A stretch of 64,000 bases of DNA from Ramichloridium luteum (Eukaryota > Ascomycota > Dothideomycetes > Mycosphaerellales > Dissoconiaceae). The position numbers and the translations under genes were made by a program. Numbering within the stretch: position 1 is the stretch's first letter; each line of letters begins with the position of its first letter. Positions 42,476 through 53,770 of this stretch are shown one piece after another. The DNA lies in assembly GCA_002368545.1 (NCBI GenBank), contig MTSC01000005.1:186001-250000 (forward strand). Direction: 5' to 3'. The notes under the pieces are model-generated. The model had not been told where the DNA came from. It saw only the letters and a list, made by a program, of their open reading frames with translations, and ran no database searches.

Positions 42476-45374
42476 CGCCTCTTGTTTGCTCGTTTGCTTC
42501 TGGGCGATCGTCAATGAGGTTTCCGTGGTCTCGTGGCAGCGCAATGGGATCGACCCAGCTTACCTCTCAGGCGGTCGCTTGATGTGTGATCGTTCCGATA
42601 TCTCGAGTAGACCTGCTATCGTTGGAATCGATCTTCAAGCGGATCTGCGATGCGGGTTCTGGACTCGAGCTCACCGGCTTGAGTCTGAGGTCACGGAAAA
42701 GTGTTCGCATGTCACATGGTGAATACTATAGGCGAGGCATGCATATCTTCTGGCTTTTATCTTTGCCATCACTATAGGTATGAGGCTGTGCAACGCAATG
42801 CTTTCTTTGTTGATCCATCTTGATAGCGAAGTTGAAAGGGCGATGGCAAACAAATCTCACGATGCAATTTTGTTGAGGCCCAAGGACCTGGATGCACCAT
42901 AAGCTGAAAGGAGACGGATTATTGTTGCATGGTTGCCATCTTCGCATTACCAGGTGAGCTCGATTCACCGCCTCCAGTGCTGGAGCACATCTTTCAAGGA
43001 CTCTGTCGCCACATCCTCCAAATGCGTGAGCATCTTCGATGCTCGTGAGTCTCGAGGACTAATTACCGTGCTCCAGTATTCTAGTCACTGTGAGCTGAAA
43101 GGCTGAAAGGCCGCTCGCGAGGCCAAGACATGCTGACTCTCAGAGATACCGTCTCGAGCGTGTGATTCGGATAACCTGAAGACCACCTTGAGATACACTT
43201 TGCGCGGGGTGGAATGCCTCTCAATCAGGAGATCGGAATACCAAGATCCCGTTCCCCTCATCAGCACAAAAGAATTATGTTTCTGCATACCCATGAGTGG
43301 GCAGTAGAGATGGCTCTCCACGCTGGACTGGCCTCTTTGTGGGCACTCAACGCAAGTCTACAATCAGTATTCACGCAGCGTTAAACCACCATTCCTGGTC
43401 CTTCGAATCTTCTTTGTAGGTACGAAACAGCTTATCAGTCACGTTGCGGGTTCACAAAGAGGCATGATGCCCTTCTGCTCTCGCATGCAAGGGATGAATG
43501 ACCTCCGTGTCCTCGGATGGTTTCATCATGGATGTCAGATCGTGTTTCACGTCATGTTTGGATTCTCCCTCCTTCAGTATGCGGCGAAGGGAGAGAATGT
43601 GTTTCACGGCCCGTGAGCCCATTTTCTTCCGCAGGAAAGTCCCGTGTGCGGAGAATGAGCGAGCTGGGTACGGTCAGTTGTGCACAAGTCTCCTCGCTCT
43701 GTCGTCGGGTCGATTGCAACATTCCTTTGTATTTGAAGCAGAAAGCGCCATGGAAATACGATGTCCTTGTGGAGAACAATGTCGATGCGGGCTCGATGTG
43801 CGTCAGACTTGTCACGCGTCCATGCGGGTGTTCTCTACACCCCACGGTTGCGATGGCCGCGCATGCATTGGGCGGTTGGCTGTTTCTCCCACTGTGGAGG
43901 TCCCGACCTGTGGCTCACAGCGGAGCAACGGGCCGATACAGATGGACTGTCAGCCAAATCAACGACCATGGCTTAGTTGTGTTGATCGTCTCCATGTTCC
44001 GGCGGCGAGAAGGATGGGACAAGGTTGTCGCGCGCCGCTTTCGGCAAGCAGCCCGCATTGCATCATCACACCTTGACCGAGCGGCACCTCCGCAAGTCGC
44101 AAAAACCTCCCGCTGCACGATGACGAGGCGGGTGGTTTCAGAATTCATGCGTGCTGGAAGGAGACGACGCAAGCTTTCGCGGGTGAACCGCCAAGGATCC
44201 ACGTTCGACGACGCGCATCCGGGACGCGCATGTTCGGTGGTACTCTCCGGCTCCACGCAAGGCGCTGACGCCGCGTGAACCCGTGTCCAGCTTCGACGGG
44301 GACGGAAGCGAGCACGCGGGCTCGCCTACTCCGAAGAAGTGACGGCGGCGCTAGAGCGGCGCGCGGTCCGTGGTGCTTTTATCACGCCTGGCTTTTGGTC
44401 CGCCGCCCTGTCAAGCACCAGACCCGACACGTGGGTGCGAGAGGGTTGGGGTGCCGATGGCGATGCAGAGCTGTGGCGTCGCTGCGGGTCTTGAGGCGCG
44501 TTGGGAGGGCTGTAGGAGTTTGGCGCATGGGAGGACATTCCTCATCGCGCGAAACAATCGCTCGTTCGCTGAGAAGGAGATGCTGGTAATCACTACAGTA
44601 CGGGGAGACATACCGTCGATCATCTCCGCACAGTGTAAACGAGATAGGGGAAGTGCACATCGACCTCAACAGTAACACCAAGATCGTGAATACGAACACA
44701 TCTGCATGTCAGAATTGCGCCCAGAAACGCGAGCGTTGCTAGTCGAAACAAGGATGACGATCGGTCCCGCGGGGGAATGCCTTCCATCGCATCGGCTCGT
44801 GTCAGCGCTGCTCTGATTTGCTAATTATAACCCTTCGCCGCATCGAAATGACGATCTGTTCGCAGCGAAACGGATCTTCCACCGAGCGCGCGCGCGGCAG
44901 GCCGGCCGAAGGGGCGGTGGTCGTGGCCGCCGTGGTGGTGGTCGTCGTCGTGGCCGTGGCCATGCGCCCGTGGTGGTGGCCGTTTGACGTGCGCTCAACC
45001 GCACTGCTTCGGGCGCTGGCCGCAGCCGTGAACCCTGTCTCGCGAGCTCTCTCCTGACGCTCGCTGGCTGGCTGGGCCGGCGGACGGGCGGCGGGCTGCA
45101 TGCGGTGCTCTGCGCTCTGCGCTGCTGTTCCTGGCGTGGCGCGCCGGAGTCGTACTTCCAAGCATTTTGGCGAGGACACCCTTTCTTTTTCCTGTCTGTT
45201 TCACCTTCAATCTTCCACTTTACTTTTGGTTCAGGCATCAGATGGAGCAGTGAAATATCTTGCATTCTATTTTTCTTTCATTTTTGGTGCCGTTTCGACT
45301 TCATCTGGGACTCTTCCGCTCCGGGGAGAGGCGGCCAATGCGCTAGGGTGGAAGCGAGAGCGGGCCCAGCGATC
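42476..45374. other. 2.9-kb gene-poor stretch
   Basis: No gene is supported. Overlapping plus-strand frames at 43498-44076 and 43517-44278 have no motif and compete with each other. A GTG/GTC-rich low-complexity run lies at about 44918-44980. The frame of the DUF3431 gene stays open back to 45105, but that part reads like leader sequence. Confidence 0.5.
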
Positions 45375-46790
45375 ATGAGGGTCCTCTTCTTCCGATTCTT
45401 GGTCGTCGCCGCCATCGCGGCAGCGAGCTTCTTTCTCCTCACATATAATGAACTGTGGCCGTCAATACGCATTCCGGATCTCCCGGCTTCCGTGCAATGG
45501 ACCAAGACCTGGTCGCCGAGCGGCAGCGACAGCAATGATTTTGCGGATCCGGACGTGATCGGCGATAATGAGGATTTTGGATTCGAGTCGACGGAGTCGT
45601 CATCCACGTTCTCCTCGTCATCCACCTTTTCATCAGCTCTACCCACTCACAGCAGTAGCAGCGAGACTGCGCTCTACACGAACGACTCCAAGATCTCCTC
45701 AATAAATGAATACACCGTGGCCGAGCTGGTGAACTCGACCACCTCCTCAACACTCTGGAACCGGACCCAGCGCTTGGTCGTAGCCAGGCTCCGCGACGAC
45801 GATAACCTCTGGATCGATTTCGAGCTGGGCGACCTGATCGAGCCGCACGGACCCCTGAGCACAGCAATCTACGTGGTGAACGACAAGGACGCGGAGTACC
45901 ACCCGCCGGAGAACAAGGGCCACGAGGCGATCGTGTACCTGACGTACATCATCGACTTCTACGACGAGCTGCCGGACGTGTCGCTGTTCATGCACGGCCA
46001 CGGCGTGGCGTGGCACAACAACGACCTGCTCAACTTATCCTCCGCGCTCATGGTCCGCCATCTGAACCTGGAGAAGGTCGAGCGCGAGGGCTATATGAAC
46101 CTGCGCTGCCACTGGAGCCCCGGCTGTCCGGACTGGCTGCACCCGAACGAGGTCGAGTACGATGGCAACAAGCAGGAGCAGCTCCTCTTCGCGCCGGCCT
46201 GGAAGGAGCTGTTTCCCGAGGCGCCCGTGCCGGACGTGCTCTCGCAGCCCTGCTGCTCCCAGTTCGCCGTGACCCGCGCGCGCATCCGCGAGACCCCCCG
46301 CATGCGGTACGTCGCGATGCGCGACTGGATCCTCGGCACGGACCTCGCGGACGAGGACAGCGGGCGGATCTTCGAGTACTGCTGGCAATACCTCTTCCAC
46401 CACACGACCAGCTTCTGCCCGGAGCCGCGGATCTGCTACTGCGACGGCTACGGTGTCTGCTTCGAGTCCCAGCAGGACTGGGACGACTACTTCGACGTCC
46501 AGGACCGCCACGGCGAGGAGATGGACGCCTGGTACAAGTGGAACGAGCGCACCGAGCTCTACCACAAGCAGCGCGACCCGGCCCGCGACCCGGCGGACGT
46601 GCGCGACGACGAGCCGCAGGTCGACGAGCTGCCGCCGCCCGAGGACGGCGAGCGCCTGATGGCCAAGGCCGAGGAGCTCGATCGCGAGATGACGCGGCGG
46701 AAGAACATCGCGCTCACCCTGGGCGCGGACCCGGCGGAGCGGCAGCGCGTGCTGAAGAAAACGTGGGAACAGGTCACGGCGTTAGAATAG
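45375..46790 (+). CDS. DUF3431 family type II membrane protein
   Basis: Single exon, 471 residues. An N-terminal signal anchor (residues 4-23, VLFFRFLVVAAIAAASFFLL) is followed by a Ser/Thr-rich stem of about 90 residues with N-glycosylation sequons (NDS, NST, NRT). The luminal domain starts at RLVVARLRDDDNLWI and contains YVVNDKDAEYHPPENKGHEA, VSLFMHGHGVAWHNN and several Cys near the end (CPEPRICYCDGYGVC). This layout is typical of DUF3431 proteins of filamentous fungi, which resemble Golgi glycosyltransferases in topology, though no activity is established. The C-terminal 70 residues are charged and probably cytosol-independent linker. Third codon positions become strongly G/C-rich in the second half compared with the first. 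Confidence 0.85.
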   Translation: MRVLFFRFLVVAAIAAASFFLLTYNELWPSIRIPDLPASVQWTKTWSPSGSDSNDFADPDVIGDNEDFGFESTESSSTFSSSSTFSSALPTHSSSSETALYTNDSKISSINEYTVAELVNSTTSSTLWNRTQRLVVARLRDDDNLWIDFELGDLIEPHGPLSTAIYVVNDKDAEYHPPENKGHEAIVYLTYIIDFYDELPDVSLFMHGHGVAWHNNDLLNLSSALMVRHLNLEKVEREGYMNLRCHWSPGCPDWLHPNEVEYDGNKQEQLLFAPAWKELFPEAPVPDVLSQPCCSQFAVTRARIRETPRMRYVAMRDWILGTDLADEDSGRIFEYCWQYLFHHTTSFCPEPRICYCDGYGVCFESQQDWDDYFDVQDRHGEEMDAWYKWNERTELYHKQRDPARDPADVRDDEPQVDELPPPEDGERLMAKAEELDREMTRRKNIALTLGADPAERQRVLKKTWEQVTALE

Positions 46791-47023
46791 GATAAAAATG
46801 GGATAGATGGGGGCCAAACACACAGTTATACGTAATAGAAAGTTTCTTGCATTCTGCACATGACCTTATCGATGGATGTGGTGCATGATTGGTGATGCGA
46901 TTGTCTCGCACGTCCAACCCGGATGCACGTCAACGTGAGGACTGCGCGCGGGATGGAGCGGCGGCGCGCTGTCACCTTTAAGAAGCGCCAAACCACCGAG
47001 ACGCATCAACTTGAACGTCCACC

Positions 47024-48774
47024 ATGAAATGCGCACTTTCATCGAGAACACTATTGCTACCATGGACCAAGAATAATCACTCATTCCCGTCCTTCTGTTT
47101 GCACCGACTCACTCCGAAGAACCATTACCGTCATCGCGCACCAGCGCTCACGTATCGCTGCGACATCGCCGCCGAACCGCTCCACCACTACCGACCCGGC
47201 GGCTACCATCCGCTCGCCCTCGGCGATCACTTACAGGACCGACGATACGAGATCCTGCATAAACTCGGCTGGGGCAGCTACTCGACCACCTGGGCCGCGA
47301 AAGACCGCAAGTACGTCGGGCTCGCGCCCACAACAAAGATCCCGCGCACCCGGTCCGCTAAACTTTGGGATACAGAGACGACCGCTATGTCGCCGTCAAG
47401 ATCAAGACCTCCGCGTCGAAGCAGGGGAATGAAGCGAGAATCCTGCAGGCATTGTCGTCGGTGCCAGTGGCCGGCCATCCCGGCTCGGCGCATGTGAATC
47501 GACTGTTGGATCATTTCACCGTCGACGGGCCGAATGGTTGCCATGAGTGCCTGGTGCTGGAGCTGGCGGGGCCGAGTGTTGCCGATGTCGTGGATCTGTA
47601 CTGTCGAGACGACCGGCTGCCCCCGAGGCTGGCGCGGGTGGTCGCGACGCAGCCGTTGCTGGGGACGGATTTCCTCGCGGCGAATGCGATCGGGCATGGA
47701 GGTAATGTCCACGACGTGCGCACGATGGTGGTGTGCTCACTTGTGGTACAGATCTCCACACGCGCAACCTTGCTTTCCGCATCCCCGACCTGGATTTGTT
47801 ACGCGAAGACGACTTCATGGCAAAGCTAGGACAGCCCGAGATGGGCCCAGTGATGAGAACCGATGGTGAGCCACTGGGCCCTGAGGTGCCGGCTCAGATC
47901 GTCCGCCCTGCGGCCTTCCGACGCAGGGAGATTCTACAAGTGTCCTCGCCGTCAATACAGATCATCGACTTCGGCGAAGCCTTCTTTGATGACGATCCGC
48001 CATGCACACTACACACTCCGTTGCCGGTCCGGGCGCCAGAAGTCGTTTTCGGCGACCGGCTGGATCACCGGGTGGATCTGTGGAGTGCTGGTTGTTTGGT
48101 GAGTAAAACGCGCTCATCTCATGAACAGACGATGGGAATGTGAGGAATCCAAGCGTCAAACAATGCCACTCGAGCACATACAGCCACAGGCAGTTGAATA
48201 CTGGCCATCCCGTCCGCTCTGGCATACATAAGTAACTGACCGCAAGATTAGTACTACGGTGGGTGACCACGTGGGAATCCCTTGTGCTGTATGTTTTTGG
48301 CAACTTTTTTGAGCAGCACGAGGAACATGGCATCGCGATCAGAACTAGAGGAGACCTGCGGGAGACGTCTGCGATTCCGTTTTGTGACCGCGCTGTCTTC
48401 CTTGCACACGGACTAACATGCCTACATAGATCTTCGAGCTCATCGCCGGCCACCCGCCATTCGACTCCATCGCGGTGACGCCGCCCGTACTCGTCGAGCA
48501 AATGATCGCGCTCGCTTTGGACGAGCTGCCGTCGCGGTGGCAGGCCCAGTGGGATGCGATGCGGAGAGATTTGCCATTACCGCGAGACTGTGACAAGTGG
48601 ACGATGCAAGAATCGCTGGAGGATGCTTATTTCTTCGATGCGGACAAGAAGGCAGATTTCCCCAGGGAGGAGCTAATGAGAGTCGCTGCAGTGATCGAAC
48701 CGTTGCTGAGGTTTGAACAATCCTCCAGAGCCGCGTCGAGGGAAGTTCTGGTCTCAGAATGGTTTCGGGGATGA
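47024..48774 (+). CDS. SRPK-type serine/threonine protein kinase
   Basis: Four exons: 47024..47310, 47376..47701, 47752..48098 and 48430..48774, 434 residues. The joins rebuild kinase text: AKDRKDDRYVAVKIKTS (ATP-binding Lys), AIGHGDLHTRNLAF (catalytic loop; the HGDLHTRN form is normal for fungal SRPK-like kinases in place of HRD), IIDFGEAF (DFG), PVRAPEVVF (APE) and LWSAGCLIFELIAGHPPFD. The N-terminus YRCDIAAEPLHHYRPGGYHPLALGD and the Gly loop LGWGSYSTTW also match this group. SRPKs phosphorylate RS-domain proteins that handle mRNA. Many filamentous fungi have expanded families of these kinases, so the target is open. The third intron is unusually long (331 bp) compared with the other two (65 and 50 bp). 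Confidence 0.88.
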
Positions 48775-49175
48775 CTGCAGTTGCTATAGCTATCGGAGCG
48801 GCTTCAGTACGGGTGAGCAAGATGAGCAATGGTCAACTCGTCATCAACGAATCTGTGTTAACATTGGCTACATCAGTATCATGGATGGGGAAGACTTGGA
48901 GATCATTAAGTATGTACACTATCATGAGCACAAGAGAATTGACCAATCAAGTCTGCGGTAGAGGTCCCAGGCGGGCGGCGCCTCATCACATGATTTCGCG
49001 GCGGTGGCGCGGTTGGTGCCTTGAGGCTCCAACATCCAAAGCTCTCTAGCGCGAATCAGCTGCATTGAACATAAACGTGACGATTGTGCCTCCGTAGATA
49101 TTGTCGTTGAAGCAATGCGCATACTAGGAGAAAACGCCACGCGAGGATAACAAGAGATACCATCACAACCTCAAG
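48775..49175. other. Intergenic, promoter of Ku80
   Basis: 400 bp with no gene. Expected to hold the kinase 3' end and the Ku80 promoter. Confidence 0.5.
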
Positions 49176-51386
49176 ATGGCTTCCAAGGAAGCGACCGTCT
49201 TCATCGTCGACGTCGGCGCGACGATGGGCGAGACCAGCCACGGCCGAACGCAAACCAACCTCGACTGGGCTCTCGAGTACGTCTGGGATCGCATCACGAC
49301 TGTCATTGCGACAGGCCGTAAGACGAATATGGTCGGTGTTGTGGGGTTGCGCACCGATGGCACCAATAACGTCCTTCAATCCGAGGACGACTACCAACAC
49401 ATCTCGGTCCTGCAGCCGATCGCGCAGATCCTGATGCCACAAGTGCGAAGTCTACGAGAAGACCTTGTTGTATCGAAGACGAATTTCGGCGACGCGACGT
49501 CGGCGATCATCATCGCGATCCAGATGATCGCGGAGCAATGCAAGAAACTCCAGTACATTCGGCGCATCGTGCTAATAACGGATGCCCGTGCGCACATGCA
49601 CACCGACGACCTCTCCGAGATCCAGAAGAAGATTCAGCAAGACCGCATCGAGCTGACCGTGCTCGGCGTGGACTTCGACGACGCGGAGTATGGGTTCAAG
49701 GAGGAGTCGAAGGACGCGACGAAGGCCGCCAACGAGGAGATCCTGCGCACGCTCTGCGACGATTGTGGCGGAGCATTCGGCACGTTGGCGCAGGCGATTG
49801 AGGAGAGTGCAATTCCGCGGATCAAGTCAACGCGGCCAGTGCCCACTTTCAAAGGCTATCTCACACTGGGAAATCCGCAGGATTATGACACTGCGATGAC
49901 GATCGATGTGGAGCGGTATCCGAAGATTATGGTCGCGCGGGCGCCGACGGCGAGTTCTTTGGTTGTCAGGAATGGTCTATCTGCAGCGGACGCCACGCAG
50001 TCGAGTGCGACGATGTCAAATGGTGATGGCGCGGAGGGAGCACCGCCAGCGGACGGAAACGACCTCACAGGCGTCAGGAGTGCGCGGACGTACCAGGTCG
50101 AAGATGAAGACGCACCCGGCGGCAAACGCGATGTGCCGTTTGAGGAGCTCGCGAAAGGATACGAGTATGGACGCACGGCAGTACACATCTCCGAGAGCGA
50201 TCGCAACGTAACCACCTACGAGACGCAGCAGGGTCTGGACCTGATGGGATTCGTCGACAAGCAGCAATATGAGAAGTACCTCGACATGTCGCGGGCGAGT
50301 ATGATCGTGTCACAAAAGCTCAACGACAAGGCATCGATGGCGCTGTCCTCGTTCATCCATGCGCTTTACGAGCTGGACTCGTACGCCGTCGCGCGTCTTG
50401 TGGTCAAGGAGAACAAGGAGCCACGCGTCGTGCTGCTGACACCGCACATCGAGCCCGACTTTGAGTGTTTGTACGATGTCGAACTTCCATTCGCGGAAGA
50501 CATGCGCAACTATCGCTTCCCACCACTTGACCGTGTTGTCACAGTCAGCGGCAAGGAGATTAAAGTACATCGTAACCTACCGAATGACGAACTGGTCGAC
50601 GCGATGAGTGCCTACGTGGACAAAATGGACCTATCATCCTTCGGTCGCGATGATGAGGGCGAGCCGACGGAATACATGCCACCGGATGAGACTTATAGCC
50701 CGATGCTGCATGTACTCAACCGCGTCATCAAGCATCGCGCTGTTTTCCCAGACGCAGACCCACCGCCGCCCTATGACGTGCTCCTCAAATATTCACAACC
50801 ACCCTCAGAGCTGGTGGATGCTGCAAAGCCTGCCCTCGTCCGCGTCATCAAAGCAGCCGACGTGAAGAAAGTCCCACCCAAAGCGCGCGGCAAGCGGTTC
50901 AGCAAAAAGGACACCACGAAGCCGCTTTCAGACCTCGATGTCGGCGCCTTGCTCGCACAGGACCCCGCGCGACAAAAGAAGCGCATCGATCCACAAAACG
51001 CCGTCGCGGAGTTCAAGCAAGCCCTGGCGTCCGCCGCGTCCATCGAGGAACTCCACGAGGCCTGCTCACAGCTGAAGTTCATCATCTTCGACTGGATCCG
51101 GCACTCGATCGGGGAGTCCGGGTATGGACGAGCAGTCGAGGCGATTCGCGTGATGCGCGAGGAGATGAATGAGTTGGAGGAGCCACAGCCGTATAATTCC
51201 TTCCTGCGGGAGTTGAAGCAGAAGGTGTTGGGAGGGGAGCTGGGCGGCGATCGCAAGGAGATGTGGTACCGTGTGCGAGTCAATCGCCTCGCGCTCATCC
51301 AGAACGCTGAATGTCAGGCTAGCAAGGTCACAGCGGAGGATTCGAGGCAATTCATGATTCCGCAGCAGCGGTTGTCGGCGACCTGA
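49176..51386 (+). CDS. KU80: Ku80 subunit of the Ku DNA end-binding heterodimer
   Basis: Single exon, 736 residues, close to Ku80 (mus-52/kusB type) of filamentous fungi. The N-terminal von Willebrand A-like domain spans residues of about 6-220 (ATVFIVDVGATMG, VGLRTDGTNN, RRIVLITDA, ELTVLGVDFDD). The DNA-binding Ku core follows (about 235-520; TFKGYLTLGN, VEDEDAPGGKRDVPFEELAKGYEYG, LDLMGFVDKQQ, PRVVLLTPHI). The C-terminal arm and helical Ku80-C domain complete it. It ends without the short DNA-PKcs-binding tail known in vertebrates, as expected. With Ku70 it binds double-strand ends for non-homologous end joining and also protects telomeres. It lies tail to tail with the P450 gene (160 bp). 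Confidence 0.95.
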   Translation: MASKEATVFIVDVGATMGETSHGRTQTNLDWALEYVWDRITTVIATGRKTNMVGVVGLRTDGTNNVLQSEDDYQHISVLQPIAQILMPQVRSLREDLVVSKTNFGDATSAIIIAIQMIAEQCKKLQYIRRIVLITDARAHMHTDDLSEIQKKIQQDRIELTVLGVDFDDAEYGFKEESKDATKAANEEILRTLCDDCGGAFGTLAQAIEESAIPRIKSTRPVPTFKGYLTLGNPQDYDTAMTIDVERYPKIMVARAPTASSLVVRNGLSAADATQSSATMSNGDGAEGAPPADGNDLTGVRSARTYQVEDEDAPGGKRDVPFEELAKGYEYGRTAVHISESDRNVTTYETQQGLDLMGFVDKQQYEKYLDMSRASMIVSQKLNDKASMALSSFIHALYELDSYAVARLVVKENKEPRVVLLTPHIEPDFECLYDVELPFAEDMRNYRFPPLDRVVTVSGKEIKVHRNLPNDELVDAMSAYVDKMDLSSFGRDDEGEPTEYMPPDETYSPMLHVLNRVIKHRAVFPDADPPPPYDVLLKYSQPPSELVDAAKPALVRVIKAADVKKVPPKARGKRFSKKDTTKPLSDLDVGALLAQDPARQKKRIDPQNAVAEFKQALASAASIEELHEACSQLKFIIFDWIRHSIGESGYGRAVEAIRVMREEMNELEEPQPYNSFLRELKQKVLGGELGGDRKEMWYRVRVNRLALIQNAECQASKVTAEDSRQFMIPQQRLSAT

Positions 51387-51546
51387 GGGAGAGAAAGCAC
51401 GAACCGGCGAAGTACAGCTCCGAGGCACACTGGCAGTCTGCATTCAGCGCGCTTCAGCCTGTGAAGGAAGATTCACAAGGACCTGTAACGATGTAATGAA
51501 TCTTCAACTTTAACCAATTTATCTCAAGATCAAACCTCCCAGCACG

Positions 51547-53289
51547 CTAGACCTCCGTCAAACGCAACCGCAGCCCATTCTTAGGCCTGATAGTGATCAA
51601 CCCCGCGGTCTCAACCTTCTCCCCGGGATTCGCCATCTCGACCTCAAACCACAAAATCATCGCCACAATAAGGCACTTTAACTCCGCGCGCGAGAACGCC
51701 TGGCCAATACAGCTACGCGGCCCATGCAAGAAGGTAATATTCGTATACGGGCTCTGCCCCGCGAACGGGATCTCTCGCGCGGGGCCCTCCGCATCCCCCG
51801 CGTCGGCCAGCCAGCGCTCCGGCCGGAACTCGGCCGCCGTCGGGCCCCAGTGGGTCTTGCTGCGGTTGATCGCCCAGGGACTCATCAGCACGATCGTGCC
51901 CTTGGGCACGAATTGCCCGAGCAGGGTGGTGTCGCGCGAGGCTTCGCGGCCCGTGATGGGCACGACGGGCCACAGGCGCAGTTGCTCGCTGATGATGGCG
52001 GAGAGGTAGGGCAGGGCGTCGAGGTCGGCGGGGGTGACGGTGGCGGGGGCCGAGGGGCCGAAGTGGGTGCGCAGCTCGGCGCGGAGTCGGGTCTGGATGG
52101 AGGGGTGTGTGGCGAGCAGGTACATGGTCCAGCAGAGGGCGTTGGAGGTCGTTTCGTGGCTGGGAGATATGTGTTAGTACTAAGATATATATATATGAAG
52201 GAGTGTTATGTTGGAGAGAGCTCACCCTGCAGCGAGGAAGGTCATGACCTGATCCACAAGCTGATCATTCGAGAACTGACCCGTCCGGATCAGCGTCGAG
52301 ATGATATCCACATGCTTCGCCGAATTGAGCTCCGGATCACGGCGCTTCGCCTCCATCAGCTCGCGGCAATAGATGCGCAACCAGTAGCTCGCGTCCGCGG
52401 CCTCGCGCATGCGCCGCAGCAGCGGCACGTGCCGCGCGATCCCCACCGGCAGGAAGATCAGCGGCAGCATCTGCACGATGTCGGCGCTGCTGCTGTCCGG
52501 CGCCAGGATCTTCTCGTACTGCTCGACGATCCGGTCGTGCGAGTTGTGCAGCGCGTCGAAGTCGCGGCCGAGGCAGGCGAGCCCGATGATGTCGAGCGTC
52601 ACGCGCGAGGCCGGCTTGTCGAGGTCGACGGCGCCGGTCCGGCGCGGCGATCCTCCGCGTCCCTCCTCGGCCCCGGCGACGACGCTGAGCTGCTCGGACA
52701 GGATCTGCGTGAACTCGCGCGCCTTCGCCCAGAACAGCGGGACGAGCGCGTTGATCTGGCGGCCGGAGAAGGACGGCTGGAGGTGCTTCCGCTGCTGCTT
52801 GTGCTCCGCGCCCTCCGCGATGATCAGCCCGCGCCCGAGGAACTTCTCCAGCACGGTGCGGTCGGCACGGACTTTTTCGAAATCATACGACTTCGTCACG
52901 AGCGCCTCCTGCAGGCCCTCGGGCGAGGTCAGCAGCAGCGCCGGGAAGCCGTGCAGCAGCCCGCGGCCGTAGATCAGCCCGGCGTTCGGGATGGCGTCGA
53001 CCCATTCGCCGATCTTGTGCCCGCGCGGCTCCCGGTTGATGGCGCCCGCGACGCCGAAGAGCCAGGATTCGTCGGCGGCGGGCACGGCCGGGAGGTGCCG
53101 GAGCGGGCTGAAGAAGTAGGGGAGGGTGATGCGGTAGACGAGCCAGGCCCATAGCAGACCGGCGAGGAGGATGAAGGTCCGCGGGATGCCGAGCCAGGTG
53201 GCCGGGCTGACGGTATGGATCACGCCGAAGACCGCCGGAGGCACGATGGCCAGGCCGGAGACGAAGATCTTGCCTTTGTACGATGACAT
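51547..53289 (-). CDS. Cytochrome P450 monooxygenase
   Basis: Two exons: complement(51547..52159, 52226..53289), 558 residues. The 66-bp intron has donor GTGAGC, an (AT)n stretch and a perfect TACTAAC branch site before CCCAG. The N-terminus has two hydrophobic segments (IFVSGLAIVPPAVFGVI and TFILLAGLLWAWLVY) for ER anchoring, followed by a Pro-rich hinge. The I-helix motif FLAAGHETTSN is rebuilt by the splice. ExxR is EQLR in SEQLRLWPVV, and the PERF-type motif is FRPERWL. The heme loop is FLHGPRSCIGQAF with the Cys ligand present. All catalytic signatures are therefore intact. The CYP family cannot be assigned by eye. No terpene, polyketide or peptide synthase is nearby, so it does not look like part of a biosynthetic cluster. 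Confidence 0.92.
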
Positions 53290-53706
53290 CTTGATTCAGT
53301 CTCTGCCGAATGGTTTCTTGCGAGAGACAGCATCTCCTTCTTATGCTGGCATCTCCAGGCGGCAGCTATTGGCACCTGCATGCATCGACATGCTGCTGAC
53401 AGGATCGCTGACGGCACGTACTTGGCGGAACGCGGGCGGGGAACCAACCACAGCCTGGAGGAGAGAGATCGGAATTGAAGTAGGGCTGAACTCCGATCTG
53501 TCAGGATCAGAACATAGCACTGGTCTTCATTCTGCTGCCTGCGAATCATGCGATGCTCGACACGAGGAAATGGTCGGGATGAGGGTGGATCTGCTGGGAC
53601 TCGACATGCGAGGCCATACAGTTGGGAAACATCGGGTTTGCGAGCTGGCAGTTGTCGCCTCGTCGATCTCATCATTCACACTGAACTTACTCTGCCGAGA
53701 GACGCC

Positions 53707-53721
53707 AACCCTAACCCTACC
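53707..53721. repeat. Short interstitial telomere-like tract
   Basis: AACCCTAACCCTACC contains two consecutive CCCTAA-type telomere units (the second followed by CC). It lies 15 bp from an AT-rich direct repeat, about 420 bp upstream of the P450 start codon. Confidence 0.55.
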
Positions 53722-53735
53722 TCGATACACGAAAA

Positions 53736-53770
53736 TACTTGATAAATACTTGATAATACATACTTGATAA
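53736..53770. repeat. Three copies of TACTTGATAA in an AT-rich block
   Basis: Copies lie at 53736-53745, 53747-53756 and 53761-53770. They are followed by a near-palindromic AT block (GTATTTATCAATAAATAT, 53772-53789). The block is much more AT-rich than its surroundings. Confidence 0.65.

Noticed and set aside
43498..44278. Two overlapping plus-strand frames of 192 and 253 codons
   Set aside because: They overlap in different frames, lack motifs, and neither has splice partners.
45105..45374. Upstream 90-codon extension of the DUF3431 gene
   Set aside because: The signal anchor at MRVLFFRFLVVAA is a natural start; the upstream part is leader-like.
46010..46795. 261-codon frame inside the DUF3431 gene
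   Set aside because: High-GC shadow frame of Arg/Ala/Pro composition; the overlapping frame carries the family sequence.
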